A stretch of 64,000 bases of DNA from Xanthobacteraceae bacterium (GTDB lineage Bacteria; Pseudomonadota; Alphaproteobacteria; Rhizobiales; Xanthobacteraceae). Of this stretch, positions 34,924 to 43,908 are shown piece by piece. The position numbers and the translations under genes are program-made. The stretch covers positions 39,268 through 103,267 of the forward strand of contig JAIESR010000050.1 of the NCBI GenBank assembly GCA_019745775.1, written 5' to 3'. Below the pieces are notes generated by a model. That model searched no databases, was not told the DNA's origin, and saw only the letters and a list, made by a program, of their open reading frames with translations. Every line of letters begins with the position of its first letter. Position 1 is the first letter of the stretch.

Positions 34924-35952
34924 CTAGCGACAACCCTTCGCGCCGCTGTCGGCCGCCGGCGTGAACGGTCCGAGGCTCGCCGCGACGTCGGCAATCCAGC
35001 CCGCAGGAGCAATACGCGCGAACGTGACCTGGTCGCGCGTGAGCTTCTCCTTGAGAAACGTCGCCTGCACGTCCATCACGCTCGCCTCGGCGATGCGGCC
35101 CTGCGGATCGGCGGCGCCCCAATCGATGCGGTCGATCAGCGCGGCGTCCTTCACGTTCGAATATTTCGTGAGGATCCGCGTGACCTCGCCGCGGTTCGGC
35201 CCACGGTGATAGGCGTTGCAGTAGTCGCGCACCCCGCGCAACGTGGCGCGCACGAACTTGCGCGCGGCGTCCTCGTTGGCCTTGGCCCAGTCGGTATTCA
35301 TCATCCAGACCGAGATCACCACCGGCTGCACCTTGATGAAGTCGTCGGCATTGATCCACTTGATGCCGATGCCCTTGGCCGCGACCGAGTCCTGCAGCGG
35401 CGAGATCATCAGCGCAGCGTCGACCGCCTTGTTGGTCAGCGCCGTCGGCTGCTGGCCGAACGGGATGTATTTGATGTCGACGTCGTTGAGCGTCAGCCCG
35501 CCCGCCTCCAACACCTTCACCAGTTCGTAGATCAGGATCGCGCCGCGCGCGGCGATCGCGACGGTGCGGCCCTTGAGGTCGGCCGGCGATTTCAGCGTGT
35601 CCTTGAGGTCGGGCCGGATCATCAGGTGATGCGCGAACGGCGACACCGCCCGCGAGAACATCAGCGCGACCGGCAGGTCCTTGGCGATCGAATTGAAGAA
35701 GCCCGCCGAGATCGCACCGCCGATGACGTTGAGCCGGTTGGTCGCGAGCATCACCGCCATGTCGCTCGAGGTACCGCTCATGTCGAGCTGCACGTCGACG
35801 CCGGCCTCGCGATAATAGCCTTTCTCCAGCGCGATATAGAGCGGCGCGCCCGAAAGCGACGGATTGTCGCCGACCGTGACCTTGGGCAGCGGCTGCGCGG
35901 AGCCCGTCGAGGAAAGAGCAACGAGCGCGGCGGCGATGCTGGCGAGCTTCAT
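34924..35952 (-). CDS. NitT/TauT/SsuA-type ABC transporter substrate-binding protein
   Basis: 342 residues. Signal peptide 1-19 (ending GSA). Periplasmic binding fold: VTVGDNPSLSGAPLYIALEKGYYREAGVDVQ, RTVAIAARGAILIYELVKVL and DAALMISPLQDSVAAKG. The ligand class (sulfonates, nitrate, thiamine precursors, aromatic acids) cannot be read directly. No ABC permease genes are adjacent. It is divergent from an amidohydrolase with 90 bases between the starts. Confidence 0.85.
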   Translation of the reverse strand: MKLASIAAALVALSSTGSAQPLPKVTVGDNPSLSGAPLYIALEKGYYREAGVDVQLDMSGTSSDMAVMLATNRLNVIGGAISAGFFNSIAKDLPVALMFSRAVSPFAHHLMIRPDLKDTLKSPADLKGRTVAIAARGAILIYELVKVLEAGGLTLNDVDIKYIPFGQQPTALTNKAVDAALMISPLQDSVAAKGIGIKWINADDFIKVQPVVISVWMMNTDWAKANEDAARKFVRATLRGVRDYCNAYHRGPNRGEVTRILTKYSNVKDAALIDRIDWGAADPQGRIAEASVMDVQATFLKEKLTRDQVTFARIAPAGWIADVAASLGPFTPAADSGAKGCR

Positions 35953-36042
35953 GGGCACTTCTTTCAACGACAGGCGTTGCATGCTTGCGGCGGCCGGCGC
36001 GCTCGTCAATGGTACAGTTCGCCGCCGAAGGAGCTTCCCCGA

Positions 36043-37050
36043 ATGGCCGATGCCGACATGCCCCGCGGGCCGCACCGCCATCCGGTGGTGATCGACTTCC
36101 ACGCCCACATCGCCAACGAGGAGGTCAATGCCGCGACCTACGGCATGTCCGTCCTGGGCAGGTTGCGCGCGGCCGGCGAAGGCACCGCCATCCATGCCAT
36201 GCCGCCGGAGCACTGGAGGCGGATGACCGACCTGCCGACGCGGCTCGCCGACATGGACGCCATGGGCGTCGACATCCAGGTCGTGAGCCCGAACATCCTG
36301 CACAATTGCACCTATGCGCTGCCCGCCGAGGACGCCTATCGCGTCGAGCGGATCGGCAACGACCACATCGCGGAGACCGTCGCCAAGAGGCCCGACCGCC
36401 TCGCGGGCCTCGGCTCGGTGCCGCTGCAATCGGTCGAGCTCGCGATCAAGGAGATGGAGCGCGCGACGCAGGAACTCGGCCTCAAGGGCCTGGTCATCGC
36501 GTCGCGCGCGCACGAGACCGATCTCGGCGACGCGAGCCTGCGGCCGTTCTGGCGGCGCGCGGAAGCGCTCGGCGTGCCGATCTTCATCCATCCCGCCGGC
36601 AGTCCCGACCCGCGGCTGCGCAAGCATTCGATGCTGATCTCGCTCGGGCAGCCGCTGGAGGAGGCCTACGCACAATGCTCGCTGATCTACGACGGCGTGA
36701 TGGACGAGTGCCCGACGCTGAAGATCGCGTTCGCCCATGGCGGCGGCTTCATCCCCTACTACTCCGGCCGCTTCGACTGGATGTACTGGCGCGGCACCAC
36801 CCAACACACCGAGTCCGACTTCTCGACTTATCTGCGCGCGTTCCACTACGAGAGCGTGGTGTTCGACCCGCAGGTGCTGGAACGGCTCGCCGAGAAGGTG
36901 AAGCCGAGCCAGATCATGCTCGGCACGGATTATCCGTTCGGCGAATGGAAACCTGTGGAGTTGATCGAGAATGCAAGCCGGATACCCGAAGCGGTACGCG
37001 AGGCGATGCTCGGCGCCAACGCCGCGAAATTCTTGGGGATCACGGTGTAG
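36043..37050 (+). CDS. ACMSD-type amidohydrolase/decarboxylase (Amidohydro_2)
   Basis: 335 residues, metal-dependent TIM barrel. Metal ligands are visible as His20 and His22 in IDFHAH, the His of FIHPAG, the His of AFAHGGG and the Asp of LGTDYPFGE. The family includes aminocarboxymuconate-semialdehyde decarboxylase and several aromatic decarboxylases. AAGGAG is nine bases before the ATG. The stop codon lies in the left arm of a palindromic repeat. Confidence 0.9.
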   Translation: MADADMPRGPHRHPVVIDFHAHIANEEVNAATYGMSVLGRLRAAGEGTAIHAMPPEHWRRMTDLPTRLADMDAMGVDIQVVSPNILHNCTYALPAEDAYRVERIGNDHIAETVAKRPDRLAGLGSVPLQSVELAIKEMERATQELGLKGLVIASRAHETDLGDASLRPFWRRAEALGVPIFIHPAGSPDPRLRKHSMLISLGQPLEEAYAQCSLIYDGVMDECPTLKIAFAHGGGFIPYYSGRFDWMYWRGTTQHTESDFSTYLRAFHYESVVFDPQVLERLAEKVKPSQIMLGTDYPFGEWKPVELIENASRIPEAVREAMLGANAAKFLGITV

Positions 37051-37117
37051 CCCGGGTTGAGCGCAGCGAAACCCGGGACCGCCCAACCCGGATTTCGCTC
37101 CGCTCCATCCGGGCTAC
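37047..37117. repeat. palindromic intergenic repeat (GTAGCCCGGG type)
   Basis: Two arms of about 31 bases (37047-37077 and 37087-37117) form an inverted repeat starting GTAGCCCGG. It overlaps the amidohydrolase stop codon. The motif with GAGCGNAGCGAAA in the arm recurs across alphaproteobacterial genomes. Confidence 0.75.
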
Positions 37118-37184
37118 GTTGTTGCCAAGCGACGCGACAGTAAGGCCCGTCCTGCCGGGCGCGCCCGCAGGCGTCGCATCGCGT

Positions 37185-37676
37185 TTAATCGCAGAACACG
37201 CGGCCGTGGCTGAACACGCAGTTGTTGCCGCTCGTATAGGGCACGATCGCAGGCGGGCGCGGTGCATATTCCGTCGGATAAGAATAGGCATAGGGACGCG
37301 CCACGACTCTCGGGCTTGCGCCATAGGCCACGATCGGCGGCGCTCGATAGGCGGGAATCGGAGCATAGGTCGGCTGGTAGGCGGGTGCGGGCACGCCGTA
37401 GCCTGGTGCATAAGCCGGCGGCGCATAAGCCGGTGACCCATAGGCCGGTGGCCCATAGCCGGGCGCGTAGGCCGGTGGCCCATAGACAGCTCCAGGCGCT
37501 GCATAAGGCTGCCCGCCGTTGCCGGCGCCTGGCCCCGCATAGACTTGCGCCGATCCGATATAGACTCCGCCGGGCGCAACATAGACGGATGCCGGCGGCA
37601 GATCGCCGGCGGAAGCCGGCAACGCCCACAGCGCTGCAACGGCCAGCGCCGCGGATCGATGCATCGTCGAAAGCAT
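37185..37676 (-). CDS. secreted Tyr/Pro/Ala-rich low-complexity protein
   Basis: 163 residues. Signal peptide 1-24 (ending PASAG) then a repetitive region built on PAYAPGYG-like units (about residues 65-110), finishing with a Cys pair (NNCVFSHGRVFCD). GGGAGG sits six bases before ATG at 37676. Probably an extracellular or surface structural protein; no known family beyond the composition. Confidence 0.7.
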   Translation of the reverse strand: MLSTMHRSAALAVAALWALPASAGDLPPASVYVAPGGVYIGSAQVYAGPGAGNGGQPYAAPGAVYGPPAYAPGYGPPAYGSPAYAPPAYAPGYGVPAPAYQPTYAPIPAYRAPPIVAYGASPRVVARPYAYSYPTEYAPRPPAIVPYTSGNNCVFSHGRVFCD

Positions 37677-37860
37677 AGTGAACCTCCCTTCAAAGGCCCA
37701 CCAACCTCCCGCACACAGTCTTGCGCATCCTTTCTCGCGACGCAATCGCGCGCCGCGCGGCGCATGTTTCAATCCGGGACAGAGCGATCGCGTTTGCGGC
37801 AAGCGGACACCGCTCACGAGGCGATCCGCAAAAAATATTTGCCGGATCGCCGGTGCGCAC

Positions 37861-39456
37861 CTACGCCGGCGCGCCGCTCTTCACCAGCTTGTAGACGATC
37901 GAGTCCATCAGCGCCTGGAACGAGGCGTCGATAATGTTCGGCGACACGCCGATGGTCGACCAGCGCTCGCCGGTCTCGTCCTCACTCTCGATCAGCACGC
38001 GCGTCACCGCCTCGCTGCCGGCGTTGAGGATGCGCACGCGATAATCGGTGAGCTTCAGGCCGTCGATGTATTTCTGGTACTTCCCGAGGTCCTTGCGCAG
38101 CGCCACGTCGAGCGCGTTGACCGGGCCGTTGCCTTCGGCGGCGGACATCAGGAGCTGATCGTCGACCTTGAGCTTCACCACCGCCATCGAGACCGTGACG
38201 CGCTGGCCGAGCGCGTTGTTGCGCTGCTCGATGTTGACGTCGAACTGGAGCACCTCGAAGAAGTCCGGCACCTTGCCGAGCGTCCGCCGCGCCAGGAGGT
38301 CGAACGACGCGTCAGCCGACTCGTAAGCGTAGCCCGCAGCCTCGCGCCGCTTCACCTCTTCGAGCAGCGCCATGATCCGCGGGTCGTCCTTCTCGACCTT
38401 GAGGCCGATCCGGTCGAGCTCGGCGAGCACGTTGGCGCGCCCGGCCTGGTCGGAAACCGTCACCTTGCGCTTGTTGCCGACCGCGTCGGGCGCGACGTGC
38501 TCGTAGGTCGCGGGGTCCTTCAGGATCGCCGAAGCATGGATCCCGGCCTTGGTTGCGAACGCGTTCTCGCCGACATAGGGCGCGTAGCGGTTCGGCGCAC
38601 GGTTGAGTATCTCGTCGAGCGCGCGCGCGATGTGGACGAGGCCCTTGAGCTTCTCGTCGGTGACGGCGATCTCGAATTTCTCGGCGAACTCGGGCTTGAG
38701 CTTCAGCGTCGGGATGATCGACACGAGGTTGGCGTTGCCGCAGCGCTCGCCCAGCCCGTTGAGCGTGCCCTGGATCTGACGCGCGCCGGCGCGCACCGCC
38801 GCGAGCGAGTTCGCCACCGCCTGCTCGGTGTCGTTATGGGCGTGGATACCCACATGGCTGCCCGGGATGTGCCTGGTGACCTCCCGAACGATCGCCTCGA
38901 CCTCGTGCGGCAGCGCGCCGCCGTTGGTGTCGCACAACACCACCCAGCGCGCGCCCGCCTCGTGCGCGGCCTTGGCGCAGGCGATTGCGTATTGCGGATT
39001 GGCCTTGTAGCCGTCGAAGAAGTGCTCGCAATCGAGCAGCACCTCCCTGCCCTTCGCCTTGGCCGCCTTCACGCTGTCGCGGATCGAAGCGAGGTTTTCC
39101 TCCTCGGTGGTCTCGAGCGCGACGCGCACGTGATAGTCCCACGACTTCGCGACGAAGCAGATGGCGTCGGCCTTGGCGTCGAGCAGCGACGCGAGGCCGG
39201 GATCGTTCGAGGTCGAACGGCCGGGCCGGCGCGTCATGCCGAATGCGGTGAAAGCTGTGTCGAGCTTGCGGTCCTGGGAGAACAGCTCGGTGTCGAGCGG
39301 ATTGGCGCCCGGATAGCCGCCCTCGACATAGTCGATGCCGAGATCGTCGAGCATGCTTGCCAGCGCAAGCTTGTCGTGCAGCGTGAAGTCGACGCCGTTC
39401 GTCTGCGCGCCGTCGCGCAGCGTGGTGTCGAAAAGATACAGGCGTTCGCGGGCCAT
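37861..39456 (-). CDS. cimA: citramalate synthase
   Basis: 531 residues, DRE-TIM metallolyase with LeuA-like regulatory C-terminus. DTTLRDGAQTNGVDFT at the N-terminus, HAHNDTEQAVANSLAAV for metal binding and GNANLVSIIPTL are the citramalate synthase motifs; the C-terminal half carries the allosteric domain (DYRVRILNAGSEAVTRVL). It makes (R)-citramalate for isoleucine synthesis. It begins seven bases after the stop of the 33-residue gene, so it is the last member of a five-gene operon. Confidence 0.93.
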   Translation of the reverse strand: MARERLYLFDTTLRDGAQTNGVDFTLHDKLALASMLDDLGIDYVEGGYPGANPLDTELFSQDRKLDTAFTAFGMTRRPGRSTSNDPGLASLLDAKADAICFVAKSWDYHVRVALETTEEENLASIRDSVKAAKAKGREVLLDCEHFFDGYKANPQYAIACAKAAHEAGARWVVLCDTNGGALPHEVEAIVREVTRHIPGSHVGIHAHNDTEQAVANSLAAVRAGARQIQGTLNGLGERCGNANLVSIIPTLKLKPEFAEKFEIAVTDEKLKGLVHIARALDEILNRAPNRYAPYVGENAFATKAGIHASAILKDPATYEHVAPDAVGNKRKVTVSDQAGRANVLAELDRIGLKVEKDDPRIMALLEEVKRREAAGYAYESADASFDLLARRTLGKVPDFFEVLQFDVNIEQRNNALGQRVTVSMAVVKLKVDDQLLMSAAEGNGPVNALDVALRKDLGKYQKYIDGLKLTDYRVRILNAGSEAVTRVLIESEDETGERWSTIGVSPNIIDASFQALMDSIVYKLVKSGAPA

Positions 39457-39463
39457 ATTTCCG

Positions 39464-39565
39464 TTACCAGAGATAGTAATTCGACATCAGGGCAACAGCG
39501 GTGACGATCGCGACCACGGCGATCGCGATCTTGTGGGTCCTGCTTGGAAAGGTCTGCTGCGACAT
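39464..39565 (-). CDS. 33-residue single-helix membrane protein
   Basis: Starts ATG at 39565 and ends TAA at 39464. The sequence runs from MSQQTFPSRTHK, then a hydrophobic helix of Ile/Ala/Val (about residues 13-27), to NYYLW. It is 15 bases after the preceding tiny gene and seven before cimA. The reading frame is too short for ordinary gene calling, but spacing, composition and context argue that it is real. A weak GGCAGAG precedes the ATG. Confidence 0.55.
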   Translation of the reverse strand: MSQQTFPSRTHKIAIAVVAIVTAVALMSNYYLW

Positions 39566-39580
39566 TGGCTCTGCCGTTGT

Positions 39581-39697
39581 TCAGATGAGCTTGGAGATCG
39601 TATAGAGCGTGATCAGCACCGCCGCGGCGATCACGCCGTATTTCAGCGCGATGTAGTAGAGCCAGTGCTTGGGGAACGGCGTTTCGGGCTTGTCCAT
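39581..39697 (-). CDS. 38-residue single-helix membrane protein
   Basis: ATG at 39697 overlaps the stop of the GNAT gene (ATGA), and GGAGAAGG is suitably placed upstream. The product begins [12 protein letters not shown] and has one hydrophobic helix (LYYIALKYGVIAAAVLITLY) followed by TISKLI. No family is recognised. The coupling to an upstream stop and a good ribosome binding site make it a credible small protein. Confidence 0.65.
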   Translation of the reverse strand: MDKPETPFPKHWLYYIALKYGVIAAAVLITLYTISKLI

Positions 39698-40200
39698 CAG
39701 GCCTTCTCCGTTGCGGGCAGCTGCTTTTCCATGGTCGTGTTGGCGAGCCATTCGCCGCCGCGCGGCTGCGAATTACGCATCTGCGCCACGAAACCGCGCT
39801 TGCGGAAGAACTCGAGCGCGCTGTCGCTGACGTCGGCCGTCAGCCTGGCCGCGCCGCGTGCCGCCGCGAGCTTCTCGAGCGCGCTGACCAGCGCCGTCGC
39901 GACGCCATGCGCGCCGGCCGCCGGATGGACGTAGAGCATGTCGAGCACGTCGGGCGCTTTCAGCGATGCAAATCCCACCGGCGAGCCTTCCATGGTGCCG
40001 ACCAGCGTCAATTGCTTCGCCAGCCGCTCGCCGAATTCCGCCTCGTCGTCGGCCGTCGCCGCCCAGGCTTCGCGCTGCGCCTCCGAGTAATCGTCCGCGG
40101 TCAGCTCCTCGATGCTGGCGCGGAAGATCTCCGCCAGCAGCGGGATATCCGCCGGCAGCATCGGCCGCATCGCGATGGCGGGATGGGCGGTGGCGCTCAT
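39697..40200 (-). CDS. GNAT-family N-acetyltransferase
   Basis: 167 residues. The GNAT core has [23 protein letters not shown] in the acetyl-CoA-binding loop and [13 protein letters not shown] at the end. ATG at 40200 overlaps the cysS stop (ATGA) and GGAAGGTGAAGG precedes it. Substrate unknown. It sits between cysS and the two tiny membrane proteins. Confidence 0.9.
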   Translation of the reverse strand: MSATAHPAIAMRPMLPADIPLLAEIFRASIEELTADDYSEAQREAWAATADDEAEFGERLAKQLTLVGTMEGSPVGFASLKAPDVLDMLYVHPAAGAHGVATALVSALEKLAAARGAARLTADVSDSALEFFRKRGFVAQMRNSQPRGGEWLANTTMEKQLPATEKA

Positions 40201-41546
40201 GCCTTCACCTTCCACGCCGTGGTGCCGTCCCTCTTGTCCTCGAGCTCGATACCCATGGCATGAAGCTCGTCGCGGAGGCGATCGGCCTCCTTGAAGTTCT
40301 TCGCCTTGCGCGCCGCGAGCCGCGCATCGATCAGTGCGCTGACCTTCTGCGCGTCGACGCGGCGCCGGCTCTGCGGGCGCTGCGAGAAACCAAGCGCACG
40401 CAGCGTCGTGTTCAGCGCCGCCATGTCGCCCTTGCCGTGCAGCGCGTGCAGTTCGGCGATCGCCTTTGGCGTATTCAAGTCGTCGGATAGCGCTTCGAGC
40501 ACGGACGGCGCGATTGCCTCAACTTTACTGGACGCGAAACCCGGATCGGCGGTCAGTGCCTCAAGCGTGTTGAAGCTCTCGGCGACGCCGTTCAAGGTCC
40601 AGTCGATCGGCTGGCGATAGTGCGTGCGCAACATATTGAAGCGCAGCACCTCGCCCGGCCAATCCGCCAGCAACTCGCGGATGGTGAAGAAATTGCCGAG
40701 GCTCTTCGACATCTTCTCGCCTTCGACCTGCAGGAAGCCGTTGTGCATCCAGAAATTCGCCATCACAGGCGTATGGAACGAGCAGCGCGACTGCGCGATC
40801 TCGTTCTCGTGATGCGGAAACACGAGATCGATGCCGCCGCCGTGGATGTCGAACATCTCGCCGAGATGCTTCCAGGACATCGCCGAGCACTCGATGTGCC
40901 AGCCCGGGCGGCCCGGCGCCGCGATGCCGCACGGCGACGGCCAGGCCGGCTCGCCGGGCTTCGACGGCTTCCAAAGAACGAAGTCCTTGGCGTCCTTCTT
41001 GTAGGGCGCGACCTCGACGCGCGCGCCCGCTTCCATTTCTTCGAGCGAACGGTTGGAAAGCCTGCCGTAGTCGGGCATCGAGGGCACCGAAAACAGCACG
41101 TGGCCTTCCGCCACATAAGCGTGGCCGGCGGCGACGAGCTTTTCGATCAGCGCCTTCATCTCGTCGACGTGCTCGGTCGCGCGCGGCTCGACCGTCGGCC
41201 GCAAGCAGCCGAGCGCATCGACATCGTCGTGAAACTGTCTCTCGGTTTTCTCCGTGACGATGCGGATCGCTTCGTTGAGGGGCAAGCTCGGATATTCCTC
41301 CGCCGCACGCGCATTGATCTTGTCGTCAACGTCCGTGATGTTGCGCACGTAAGTCACGTGCCCGGCGCCGTAGCGATGGCGCAACAGGCGGAACAATACG
41401 TCGAACACGATCACCGGCCGCGCGTTGCCGATATGCGCGAAATCGTAGACCGTCGGTCCGCACACATACATGCGCACGCGCGCGGGATCGAGCGGCCGAA
41501 AGGCGCGCTTCTCGCGGGTGAGCGTATCGTACAGCTTCAGTTCCAT
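40197..41546 (-). CDS. cysS: cysteinyl-tRNA synthetase
   Basis: 449 residues. Class I aminoacyl-tRNA synthetase with HIGN (38-41) and KMSKS (278-282). Zinc ligands are Cys29, Cys220 and His245. Charges tRNA-Cys with cysteine in the cytosol. First gene of an operon continuing into GNAT, two tiny membrane proteins and cimA. Confidence 0.98.
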   Translation of the reverse strand: MELKLYDTLTREKRAFRPLDPARVRMYVCGPTVYDFAHIGNARPVIVFDVLFRLLRHRYGAGHVTYVRNITDVDDKINARAAEEYPSLPLNEAIRIVTEKTERQFHDDVDALGCLRPTVEPRATEHVDEMKALIEKLVAAGHAYVAEGHVLFSVPSMPDYGRLSNRSLEEMEAGARVEVAPYKKDAKDFVLWKPSKPGEPAWPSPCGIAAPGRPGWHIECSAMSWKHLGEMFDIHGGGIDLVFPHHENEIAQSRCSFHTPVMANFWMHNGFLQVEGEKMSKSLGNFFTIRELLADWPGEVLRFNMLRTHYRQPIDWTLNGVAESFNTLEALTADPGFASSKVEAIAPSVLEALSDDLNTPKAIAELHALHGKGDMAALNTTLRALGFSQRPQSRRRVDAQKVSALIDARLAARKAKNFKEADRLRDELHAMGIELEDKRDGTTAWKVKA

Positions 41547-42248
41547 AGGACGATCCCCGACCCGCTGGCCGGGCGTCCCTGTGTCTCGACTGGAGAAACG
41601 ACGGCCGCAGCCAGCGAACGGTCGCTAGCGAATAATCTCGCTGCAAATGCAGCAGATCTGGTTAAGGCCGAACATGGCCGGGACAATGCGGAACGCCACG
41701 CGCGAGGTCAAGGGTATTCCTGGGCGGTTTGTTGGTGCGGTGAACGGGACACTTCGGCGCCGGCCACCGGTGCGCCCGCAGGGCAATCGCATCTGGCCGC
41801 GAGTGCGACGTGCATGACTGGGCCCTCTCCCCTTGCGGGAGAGGGCGGCGAGGTGTCGCCGCGCAACGGAATGGGTGAGGGGGATGCGTCGGCGGAGCGA
41901 TACCCCTCACCCATTCCCCATTGTTGCAACGCTGCGGCTGCCCTCTCCCGCAAGGGGAGAGGGCGCAATAACAAGCGCTCCGCACCGCTGTAAGGACCAA
42001 ACGCGATGGCCCTGGGTGCGCCCGCGCGGCATTCGGGCGAGGTCCCTCCGAAAACCGGGGGAACTATGAGCGTGTTTTTCGCAAGTGTGGCCCTGGCGCC
42101 ATAGCCGCGGCTCACCCCTGACGCTATCACAAGCGGCCTTCGCAGCCCCGCCTACCGCGTCGCCGTCAGGTTGACGGAGTGTTAACGCCTCCCGCGCATT
42201 CTCCCTCCATCGCTACCGAACACGGTGCGCCACAGCCGAGTAGAACCG
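41547..42248. other. long intergenic region containing a repeat
   Basis: About 700 bases between the divergent starts of cysS and a small exported protein. The second copy of the nested-palindrome element takes 41810-42007. The rest has no convincing coding frame or RNA gene. Confidence 0.6.
41810..42007 (+). repeat. nested-palindrome intergenic element, copy 2
   Basis: 198 bases matching 18021-18218 at about 90% identity, same orientation and no gaps. The terminal arms at 41820-41846 and 41940-41966 and the inner inverted repeat are kept. Several differences fall in matching stem positions, consistent with independent decay or selection on folding. Confidence 0.85.
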
Positions 42249-42554
42249 ATGCGCTACGTGCTTGCCGCGCTCACCTTTTGTGCCGCGCTCTATTTCAACG
42301 TCCCGGCGCACGCCGAGAAGCGTACTTTCATCGTTGCCAACAACGCCGACGGCTACGGCATCGACCGCTGCCTCGCGACCGGCGCCGCCTGCGGCGCCGC
42401 CGCAGCCGCCGCCTACTGCCGCTCGCGCGACTACAATCAGGCGGCCTCGTACCGACGGCTCGACCGCGGCGAGATCACCGGCGCGGTTCCGGCCGGCGGC
42501 GCCTGCAACGGCCCATCCTGCAACGAGTTCGTCGCGATCGAGTGCTCGCGCTGA
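42249..42554 (+). CDS. small Cys-containing exported protein
   Basis: 101 residues. Signal peptide 1-20 (ending AHA). The mature domain has VANNADGYGIDRCLATGAAC then an Ala-rich helix, AAYCRSRDYNQAASYR, and a terminal CNGPSCNEFVAIEC with likely disulfides. I know this type only as a conserved secreted protein of Bradyrhizobium relatives. Confidence 0.7.
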   Translation: MRYVLAALTFCAALYFNVPAHAEKRTFIVANNADGYGIDRCLATGAACGAAAAAAYCRSRDYNQAASYRRLDRGEITGAVPAGGACNGPSCNEFVAIECSR

Positions 42555-42680
42555 CGGACGGCGGCGGCCAGCAGGCCCGGGGCGCCGTTGCGCATCGGAC
42601 GGTCTTCCGTCATCCTTCAAGACCGCGCGTAGCGGCCGCCAACGCATTCGGGTCGGCACGGCGCCCGGGGGCGGCAGACG

Positions 42681-43199
42681 ATGACGAATTCCAGTCCGGT
42701 CCAAGGCGCCAGGGTTGATGCGGCCGGGGGCGGCGAGCAGGCCCCGAAATCGCTGCTTCAGCTCGAAGCCTTCCTGCCCCACCGCCTCAATGTGCTGTCC
42801 AGCCTGGTTTCCCAGGCGCTGACTCAGGTCTACGCCAAGTACGGTATTGGGATACCCGAATGGAGGGTGCTGGTGACGCTTGGCCAGTTCGGGGTCATGA
42901 CCGGCAAGGCGGTCGGCGCCCGCACCCACATGCACAAGACCAAGGTGTCGCGCGCGGTGGCGCAGCTCGAGGCGCGCAAATTCGTGACCCGCAAGGCCAA
43001 CCGTGCCGACCTGCGGGAGGCGTTCCTGTCGCTCACGCCGGCCGGCCGTTCGGTGTACGAGGAACTGGCGCCGCGCGCGCAGGAGTTCACCGACAAGCTG
43101 TCCGAAGTCGTGTCGGCATCCGATCGCGCCGCTTTCGACCGGGCTGTTGCGCTCCTGACGCAACGCTCCGCCGAACTTGTCGCCAAAGGCGAGCGGTAA
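42681..43199 (+). CDS. MarR-family transcriptional regulator
   Basis: 172 residues. Winged-helix MarR fold: LVSQALTQVYAKYGIGIPEWRVLVTLG, MHKTKVSRAVAQLEARKFVTRKANRADLREAFLSLTPAGR. It is upstream of and codirectional with maiA, 73 bases away, and may control it or aromatic degradation; its ligand cannot be deduced. Confidence 0.9.
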   Translation: MTNSSPVQGARVDAAGGGEQAPKSLLQLEAFLPHRLNVLSSLVSQALTQVYAKYGIGIPEWRVLVTLGQFGVMTGKAVGARTHMHKTKVSRAVAQLEARKFVTRKANRADLREAFLSLTPAGRSVYEELAPRAQEFTDKLSEVVSASDRAAFDRAVALLTQRSAELVAKGER

Positions 43200-43272
43200 C
43201 GCCGCATACGAGGCTTGAACATCGGCCGCGGGCCTGCCACCAAACGCACCTCGGTTGCACTGGGGGTTGTTC

Positions 43273-43908
43273 GTGAAACTCTTTTCCTATTTCCGCTCGT
43301 CGGCGGCGTACCGCGTGCGCATCGCCCTCAATCTCAAGGACCTCGCATTCGAAACCGTTCCGGTCCATTTGCAGAAAGAAGGCGGACAGAACTTCAAGCC
43401 CGACTTCCGGGCGATCAATCCGCAGATGCGGGTGCCGGCGCTCAAGCTCAGCTCGGGCGAACTCATCACGCAGTCGCTTGCGATCATTGAATATCTCGAC
43501 GAGACCCACCCGCAGCCCCCGCTGCTGCCCGGCGACGCCCTCGGCCGCGCCAAGGTACGGGCGCTGGGTCAGCTCGTCGCCTGCGATATCCACCCGCTCA
43601 ACAACACGTCGCCGCTACGTTACCTGAAGAACGAGCTCGGCCACGATCAGCGCACGATCGACGCCTGGTATCATCACTGGGTGATCACCGGCTTCGATGC
43701 GCTCGAAACCATGCTCGGCCCCGGCCCTTATGCCTTCGGCACCGAGGTGACGCTCGCCGATGTCTGCCTGGTCCCGCAGGTCGCCAATGCGCGGCGCTTG
43801 AAAGTGCCGCTCGACAGATATCCCAAGATCGTCGCGGTTGATGCCGCCTGCGCCAGGCTGCCGGCGTTCGAGAAGGCGCGACCTGAAAACCAGCCGGACG
43901 CGGAGTGA
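43273..43908 (+). CDS. maiA: maleylacetoacetate isomerase (zeta-class GST)
   Basis: 211 residues from GTG at 43273, which has GGGGG just upstream. Zeta-class GST: KLFSYFRSSAAYRVRIALNLK and INPQMRVPALKL with QSLAIIEYL. It isomerises maleylacetoacetate in tyrosine and homogentisate catabolism. The usual active-site SSC is SSA here (Ala11), so the Cys is missing while the preceding serines stay. Its stop overlaps the next gene start (GTGA). TTG at 43255 is an alternative start. Confidence 0.85.
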   Translation: MKLFSYFRSSAAYRVRIALNLKDLAFETVPVHLQKEGGQNFKPDFRAINPQMRVPALKLSSGELITQSLAIIEYLDETHPQPPLLPGDALGRAKVRALGQLVACDIHPLNNTSPLRYLKNELGHDQRTIDAWYHHWVITGFDALETMLGPGPYAFGTEVTLADVCLVPQVANARRLKVPLDRYPKIVAVDAACARLPAFEKARPENQPDAE

